Source of the DNA: Blattamonas nauphoetae
Taxonomy: Eukaryota; Preaxostyla; Oxymonadida
Assembly: GCA_033064195.1 (NCBI GenBank)
Contig: JARBJD010000211.1
Coordinates: 62,001 to 126,000, forward strand
Length of the DNA: 64,000 nucleotides
Direction: 5' to 3'
Made by a program: the position numbers and the translations under genes
In this document: positions 57,686-64,000 of the stretch, in pieces
Layout: each line of letters opens with the position of its first letter
How positions within the stretch are numbered: position 1 is the stretch's first letter
The notes under the pieces: generated by a model
The model's input: the letters and a program-made list of their open reading frames with translations, nothing else
The model's database searches: none
Told to the model about the DNA's origin: nothing

Positions 57686-58827
57686 TGAACGGAGTGGTGT
57701 GCACTCCCCACATATCTGGCTTAGAATCATTTCGACCAAGTTCTGGAAACATTTCAGATTGAAATCGAGACAAAAGCGTCAAACTGTTTGTTTCGCAATT
57801 GCGTTGTCAATTTGGGGTTGAGAAGAGGTCTTATTGACAATCATAGTATTTTGGAATGATGAATAGTTGGGAAGATGTCTGCGATGTCGTCAAAAAGTTC
57901 TTTTGAAATAGTTGTTTTCGTGATTGATTTTCCTATGGTTTGATCTGATGTCAGAATGGTTTGCTTCACCATCTTCCGCAAATAAGTATGAAAATTTGAT
58001 TGAAAGATTATGAATGATGAATTATAAGTGGGTTATTTCATCTGAGAAGAGTCGGACAAACACATTCAATTCCAGATCCCGTCGTGATCATAAATCGGAC
58101 TCAGTTCATCGGTATTAGGACAGGTGAATAGCTTTATTCTGGTTTTCCGCGTAGATGAACTCCATCGTGATATACATCAATCAACAATATCCATGACCTG
58201 CTCGTGGAAATCAGTCCTTTGGCTTGAAAGTGCCTTTTCCAAGATTGTGTTCGAAAATACAAATCATCAAACATCACCGATGGCCACGATCAGAAAATCC
58301 GAGTTTAGACAATTTGAGTGTCAAACAGAAAATTTGCCTAACTCTGAACACAGAATTGAGCGCAAAAGTTTCAGCTTTTGACACACAGTTTTGACTCCTT
58401 TTTTGAACTCGGATGGATCATCGAAGGTTTGTTCAGGATCGAACCAGAAAAAATGGTTTTCGTCTTTCATCTCGATTGATTCATTTGGATTGATTCTCTC
58501 TCACAGAATCGGTTTTTAAAGATGGTCTTCATCGTTGAGAAGCTTTTTGAGAGGGTTTGAGACAAAATATGGTGATAAAATGGCTACAGGGTCTGTCAGA
58601 AATCAGTGAAATCTGTTGTGATCAAAACAAAAACGAAAGATTTCACCCCTCACAAGTTTAGTGATCATCTAAATGGCAATTTGACGAAAACTTTTTTTTG
58701 TCACCAACTATAGTGTGGGGAGTCTTTTCCAGTATATTCGCTCAATTGGACAGTTCAGTACAGACAAAGCCGTTCGTCAAAACGACCAAAACGAATTGAT
58801 CACCCACACAACTTTTCCGGCACTTTA
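57686..58827. other. R7 upstream block and spacer
   Basis: 57686-57790 is the conserved R upstream block, with CAAACTGTTTGTTTCGC at its outer end. The rest (57790-58827) is AT-rich, with no gene I can support. This is the last sequence on the right related to the R array. Confidence 0.45.
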
Positions 58828-58829
58828 TA

Positions 58830-59422
58830 GTGGCGTCACCAATCGGTGTCCTGTCACCAATCGGTGCATTTTTCTTGAAAAATCACGATGGATCAAACTA
58901 AGAAAAAAATAAATTTTTAGAATTATACTCCCACGCAATCCCGAGAAAACCTCAAAATACCCCCTTTTGCCCGTTGAAAAAAATCGTTTTGGCAATATCT
59001 CAACAACCAATGTACCGATTTTGATGAAATTTTTCACAGAAACGTTTTTTTGGGGAAACAAACATTTTGAAAAAAATTCGGAGAAAAAATTCTGGGTATA
59101 TGGGAAGATAGAAAAAACCCATATTTTTCTCAACAAAAACTTCTTAGGATAAAAATCGGTTTATTTTTTGAGCACCATTTGTCGAGATCTATACGATCAC
59201 AATGCCTTTTATTTGATTCAAAACGGATGGCTAGTTGTGGAGAAAAAAGGGGAAAAAGTTGAGAAAAATGTGTGCTTTCGTAACGCTATAGGTATTTTGA
59301 GGTTTTCTCGGGATCGAGCCGGAGAATAATTCAAAAATTTTATTTTTTTCTTAGTTTGACCAAAAGTGATAAGTCCAGAAAAAAGCACCGATTGATGACA
59401 GGACACCGATTGGTGACGCCAC
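58830..59422. mobile_element. 593-bp TA-flanked inverted-repeat element (MITE), copy 1
   Basis: Both ends start GTGGCGTCACCAATCGGTG and stay similar for about 130 bp inward, to TCCCGAGAAAACCTCAAA. TA dinucleotides flank it at 58828-58829 and 59423-59424, as for Tc1/mariner-type insertions. The interior is A/T-homopolymer-rich with no gene. CACCAATCGGTG occurs twice in each end. Confidence 0.8.
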
Positions 59423-59533
59423 TATTACTTTTTCTCTATTTCTTCAACTTTTTTTGTTTTAATCGAGGCGACATAGTAGTGTCAATAATCCACGCCATGT
59501 CAACAATTCACGATCTGGGAAGAATAATTCATA

Positions 59534-60115
59534 GTGGCGTCACCAATCGGTGCTTTTTTCAATAAATGTCACAATGGGTCAAACTAAGAAAAAAATCAAT
59601 TTTTAGAATTATCCTCCCACGCGATCCCGAGAAAACCTCAAAATACTTTATCCAGTAGGTTACCGTACATTTTTTTCACTTTTTCAATTTTTTTCTTTCA
59701 CTTCTCCACAACCAGACGTCCGTTTCACTCCGAAGAAAAAGCATTTTTTTCGTAAAGATATCGTTTAATAACGATCAAAAAAAAGCATTTTTTTTCCCAT
59801 GAAATTTTTTGGGGCGAAAAACAGCCTTTTTTCACATCTTCCCAAATACCCAAGATTTTTTTCAGATTTTTGTGTCAAAAAATTGTTTGCACCAAAAAAC
59901 ATTTCTGTGAAAAATTTCATCGAAATCGGTTCACAGGTTGTGAAGATTTAACGAGAACACATGAAAAAAGCGGTCACAAAGAGGTTTTTTTGAGGTTTTC
60001 TCGGGATCATGCGTGAAGACAATTCAAAACAATAATTTTTGTCTTAGTTTGAACCATAGTGACTTTTCAAGAAAAAAACACCGATTGGTGACAATACACC
60101 GATTGGTGACTCCAC
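59534..60115. mobile_element. 582-bp TA-flanked inverted-repeat element (MITE), copy 2
   Basis: Same terminal sequence (GTGGCGTCACCAATCGGTG left; GTGGAGTCACCAATCGGTG right, inward) and the same TA flanks (59532-59533, 60116-60117). It is related to copy 1 but with a diverged interior, including GGTTCACAGGTTGTGAAGAT. Confidence 0.8.
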
Positions 60116-60117
60116 TA

Positions 60118-60600
60118 TCACAAATAGTCCAATACGAAAAAAAAGGCTTTTTGCTTTTGTTGGGGACAAAAATCTGAAAGTGCCTCACGTCGCCCGAAAT
60201 GACTATTCACACTTTTTTTGAAACGTTTTGGTGTCATTTTTCCACAACCAGAGTTCCATTTTGGACCAAAGAAAAAGCGCTTTTTTCGTTTACATATCGA
60301 TCGAAGACACTCAAAACAAGACAAAATTCCCAAGAAATGTTGCTGGGTGAAAAGAACATTTTGTAAAATCTTCACAGATACCCACTATTACATTCTCTCT
60401 ATTTCAAAATATTCAATCACAAAAAACGTTTCAGTGGTTAATTTCATTAAGATTGGTTCACAGGTTGTGAAGATATGACAAGAACACAGAATGGAAAAAT
60501 GCCAAAACGATGTATTTTGAGGAAATCTCGGAATCAGGCCGTGAAATTCATCAATTTTTGTGTAGTTGGTCCATTCTTATCACACACCGAATAGAGCGCG
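60118..60600. mobile_element. Diverged partial third copy of the TA-flanked element
   Basis: The middle repeats the interior of copy 2: CCACAACCAGA..., AAGAAAAAGC, and GATTGGTTCACAGGTTGTGA at 60451-60470. A weak version of the inner terminal repeat occurs near 60520. The outer terminal repeats are not recognisable. It directly abuts copy 2. Confidence 0.6.
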
Positions 60601-61126
60601 AAGTATTGATTTTCGTGGATTGTTGACGTTCCTATCAGATGTGAAGAAGATTTTCAATTGTGACATGAACCCCCTATAAAGAAAAGAGAGAAAGAGATGA
60701 AAACAATTGTGAAAAGAGGGAATCGAGGCTGAAGGTTTGACAGTCACGGACAAAAGTTCCTGGCATACCGACCAGGAACAATCAACAGTGACTTGTCGTT
60801 TTCATTTCACCAATCACTTCACTATATAAAATGAAAGATGTAGAGAGAAAACCAATGTGAACATACGTGTCAGTAGTTATAGAAGCGAATAGAGAACCAA
60901 TCTGAAAAAGTCTTTGAAATCAAAACTAAAAGTCAACGCCGATTGACCAATTTTGAACCTTGTATTAAAAGGAATTTATGACATTTTGATGACATCAAAA
61001 AAGTGCCCTAAATTTGAAAATAATGGCCAAAAAAGGACCTCGTGAAAAGTGTCCTTTTGAAGCTTTTTGAGTACTTTCCAAAAACAAATTCGATTTCTTT
61101 TTATTCAATTTTTTAATTTGGATAAA
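60601..61126. other. AT-rich spacer
   Basis: No gene, repeat or structural RNA recognised. Confidence 0.5.
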
Positions 61127-61695
61127 ATGAGTTGCGTATTAACACCAAATCAACTACAGGAAATTTTGGACAAAGAAAATTTGAAGATGAAAGTTCCACC
61201 AACTCTCAATCGACAAGGAACAACATATCTCACATCGAGCACTTTCGAATATTATCACGAAGATAAACCAGATGACATTTATCGAGTGTACTTACAGCGT
61301 TTTGTCAAAGGATCTAGACCACACACGAATCGCCAGAGATACATTCAAGTATCCAATTGTTGCACGAAAGCAAAGTTTCTCGAGTCAATGAAAACGAAAA
61401 TTGTGAACTCATTTCTGAATACAAGTATGCTGATTCACTTGTCACATACCGGTACGAAGGAGTTGAATGGAAAGTGATTCCCTCGAAATGGATGAAAGGA
61501 TATCGAGCTCATAATTGTCAACGAAAACATTACACACAATCGTTTGTTGAAAATGAACTGAAAAAGAGAATTGTGAACTCATTGGAACATACACAAAGGT
61601 ACTTGAGCCATTCAAATATCGTGATTTACGAACAAAGAATGAGTATTTCGTTCGCTTGGATAATTGGCTGTATTTTGGAGACCGTCCTCACTTGA
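61127..61695 (+). other. Unrecognised reading-frame remnant
   Basis: A frame beginning MSCVLTPNQLQEILDKENLK has protein-like composition (GTTYLTSSTFEYYHEDKPDD, LQRFVKGSRPHTNRQRY), and coding-like sequence continues to about 61695. Codon use is AT-richer than that of the ATM, DOCK and R genes. I recognise no family. The region looks broken and may belong to an integrated virus-like or other mobile element that continues past the window. That is a guess from context and composition. Confidence 0.3.
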
Positions 61696-63548
61696 GAAAG
61701 TACCACGAAAGGTCATGAAAATACTGAAAATCTATTTTGACCACAAATCACTGAAATCCAACATGATAACCATTTCGAAAATTCTGAAAAAATTCTAAAA
61801 TCTCGGGGACACTGTCGGTCCTCGATCAAGACAATCCTGATGAAAATCGGTTGAGAATTCGTCGAACTGTGTACCGAACTTAGGTCGAAAAAGTGACGAA
61901 AAAGTCGATGTTCGGATTTCGCCACTATGAACCGCTTTATGGCTCAAATTGTGTTCAAACACGTTCTAAAATTACGAAATTGATGTTGATAGGTGAAATT
62001 TTAGGAAAAAAGCACTTTTGAAAAAAAAGTTTGATCCGACCCCACAACATATTTTGAAAATGACAAAATTTTTAAGGAGGAGAAAGTGACGTCTCGCTCT
62101 TCTCCTGCACGTCACTTTTCGCCCTCTGATGGTCTCCGTAGGTGTCAAAACGATAGTGGACAGGTATTCGCGTCATTCGGTTTTGACGATCCTCGACACA
62201 CGATCGTTTTCACAATTTTTTGTCAATTTTCATTTTACACGATTGTCCTTCAAACCACTTCACAATCGCACTCAAGCGACGCTTTTTTGAGAATTCTGGT
62301 TGTACATCACCTATAGTTCGCTCTGGAGGGTCGGTTTTTCGATCACACCTCTGACGTCACATTTGCACCAACATTTTGACACTATAGATTTTTTGATCCG
62401 ATTTTCACTGCAAATCCTTCTTTCTCACGGTATGAGTAAGGTGTGCTCAAATTTTGAGGAGATTTTGTCGGATAGTTCTCTCATAAAGTCACTTTTTCAT
62501 GTTTTCACTTCTCAACTTTTGACCGTTTTTGTCACTTCAAAACCGACTGTAGTCCCTTTCATTTCATCACTTTTGCTCCCCATTTCACATTTGATCTCTT
62601 CACCATTCCTCTTCATTTTGCTCATATCACTTCCATTTTGTGGGCCGTTCTCACTTCACTAGCACATCATTTTAGTCAACTTTTCATCACTTTTTTCACA
62701 AAAACAGAGTAAAAGAAAGCGAAACAAGCAACAACGAAACGGGCAAGTCTGAAACTGAGAGGGAAATTGACGATCGTGAAAACGGTGTGAAATGTGGCAC
62801 CAATAGTGAAAATGTCGCTTGTGTTTGGTCCTTTTTTGCTTAAAAACATCAAAAATGATTCAAAAATGTATGTGAAATGATGAAGATTACGGAAAAATTC
62901 CGAGATGTGAAGTGAGCCGTTGAATGGCGGATCTCTGCAAAAGTCCGGAAAACTCAGTAAACGGGAATTAGTGTGTTGTATTCGAGAAAAAGTTACAGAG
63001 AAAGAAACATGAATGAAGTGGTTACAAACAATAAACAACGAGAAAATGAAGACGGAAGTGAGGTCAAAAATGAGATGGTAACGAATGAGAATGAGGTTAC
63101 AATTCAATCAAAAACAGAGAAAACAAGTCTAAAACAAGAAGAAAATGAGAGTGAAATGATGAAGAATACATAAATGTGCAAAGATCTGCACCCGGTTATG
63201 AATCGCTCAATAACTCTGCAAAAGTCCGAAATCTTCAAAAAACGAAGCATACCACGATGATCCTGAGCACCAGAAGAATCAGAAACGCGACAAATCAGAA
63301 CGAAACAAGCACTCTTGAGAAATGAGTGATCGAACCCATTGATCCTCGATTCCAGTGAAAAATCCAAAACTGAGAAATCAACGAAAGAAAATCTAATTTT
63401 GACTTTTTTAATTTGTATTAAATGAATCCAACTGAGTTGTAGAAGGAAAGACGTCGAGTATGTTCGGAACAAGCATTAATTGAATCAATGAGAGAAGAGA
63501 ACTGTTCGCTAGTCTCTGGGTATGTCAGAAATAATGTGCCGGTGACGT
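61696..63548. other. AT-rich DNA without a supportable gene
   Basis: Several short frames exist on both strands. One at 62973-63173 (plus) is a low-complexity Asn/Glu/Lys repeat. CTCTGCAAAAGTCCG recurs near 62935 and 63215 in otherwise different contexts. No domain, terminal repeat or RNA recognised. Confidence 0.4.
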
Positions 63549-64000
63549 ATGTTCATGAGGGAATCAAGAATTTTAATTTCAATGAAAGAGCAAACGAAAA
63601 TGAATCGACAGAAATACAATTCACAAATGATTGAGAAAATGATAGATCATAATCTCTCGACGACCAACGAGAATGCAGCAGTGATTGATTCACTTCAGAA
63701 GACAACAGAAGCACATACGACAGCGATATCATCAATCCAAAAAGTGGTGAGCACAAATGGATCGATCACGACACCAACAATTGGAGGATTGATCAATGTG
63801 AATGGAGCGAAGTGGAATATCTCAGAAGGATCACTTCCGAAGTATCCTGGAACATATCCAGCTTCAACATTTAAGTCTGGCATTTCAATTTCACAATCGC
63901 TTTCAGAAACTTCAGGAATTCAGTTCAATGGTGATGGTATCATTATGTGGTCACCGTGTGACTCACCAGCTTTGTATTACTACGATGAAGATACTGGTTC
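63549..64000 (+). CDS. Unrecognised open frame running off the window end
   Basis: This frame is open from the ATG at 63549 to the end of the window, at least 150 residues. A likelier start is the ATG at 63600 (MNRQKYNSQMIEKMIDHN). It begins with a short helical, possibly coiled-coil segment (IDSLQKTTEAHTTAISSIQK), then a Ser/Thr/Gly-rich beta-type segment with GGLINVNGAKW, QFNGDGIIMWSP and ALYYYDED. A helical stem followed by beta-rich glycine sequence is seen in fibre-like or surface proteins, but I cannot name a family. Composition is AT-richer than the host genes. It could be cargo of a mobile or virus-like element lying mostly beyond the window. Confidence 0.45.
   Translation, partial: MFMRESRILISMKEQTKMNRQKYNSQMIEKMIDHNLSTTNENAAVIDSLQKTTEAHTTAISSIQKVVSTNGSITTPTIGGLINVNGAKWNISEGSLPKYPGTYPASTFKSGISISQSLSETSGIQFNGDGIIMWSPCDSPALYYYDEDTG

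Noticed and set aside
63553-63883. Minus-strand frames at the right edge
   Set aside because: They lie opposite the longer plus-strand frame that continues off the window and have weaker composition.
1-64000. Alternative nuclear code (TAA/TAG as Gln, known in some oxymonads)
   Set aside because: TAA ends ATM, and the TAA and TAG codons in R7 and P1 occur only in copies with other damage, so the standard code fits.

Overview
This window is nuclear DNA of a unicellular eukaryote. It holds very large, mostly intron-free kinase and exchange-factor genes, other genes cut by very short GT-AG introns (30 to about 60 nt), and a locally amplified family of alpha-helical paralogues. From memory of gene families, the combination (a multi-copy HEAT-like family plus a secreted beta-helix surface-protein family, with TGA and TAA used as stops) resembles oxymonads of the Preaxostyla, with Blattamonas nauphoetae the closest match I recall. 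This is recall, not a database result.

Layout. 1-2044: a nearly complete 2.2-kb DNA element that interrupts a helical-repeat gene (2045-2956, minus). 3133-11677: a DOCK-family exchange factor with three inferred introns. 12111-16557: two tandem copies of a six-exon gene of unknown function, called family R here (R1, R2), separated by a duplicated piece of the DOCK 3' end. 16641-19068: a broken fragment of a large helical protein (gene X) that runs into a 36-bp minisatellite. 19.2-40.0 kb: a segmental-duplication array in which the unit is R gene (minus), truncated copy of the ATM gene 5' end (plus), and fragment of a secreted surface-protein gene (minus). One unit is split by a 4.5-kb TIR element that carries its own spliced gene. 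40269-52136: the intact parent gene, an ATM/Tel1-type PI3K-related kinase of about 3955 residues. 53515-57685: the last R gene (R7), cut by the second 2.2-kb element, which lies inverted relative to the copy at position 1. 58.8-60.6 kb: three related TA-flanked short elements. 60.6-64 kb: AT-rich DNA with small unrecognised reading frames, one running off the window end.

The housekeeping genes are ATM (DNA double-strand-break signalling) and DOCK (Rac/Cdc42-type GTPase activation, actin control). They form no pathway together. Around them, paralogues were copied, fragmented and bombarded by DNA elements. Seven R copies show every stage from intact (R1, R2, R4, R6) through start-codon loss (R5) to insertion, truncation or nonsense change (R3, R7). 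Their alignable exons allow introns and target-site duplications to be fixed to the base.

I saw no convincing tRNA, rRNA or CRISPR feature.
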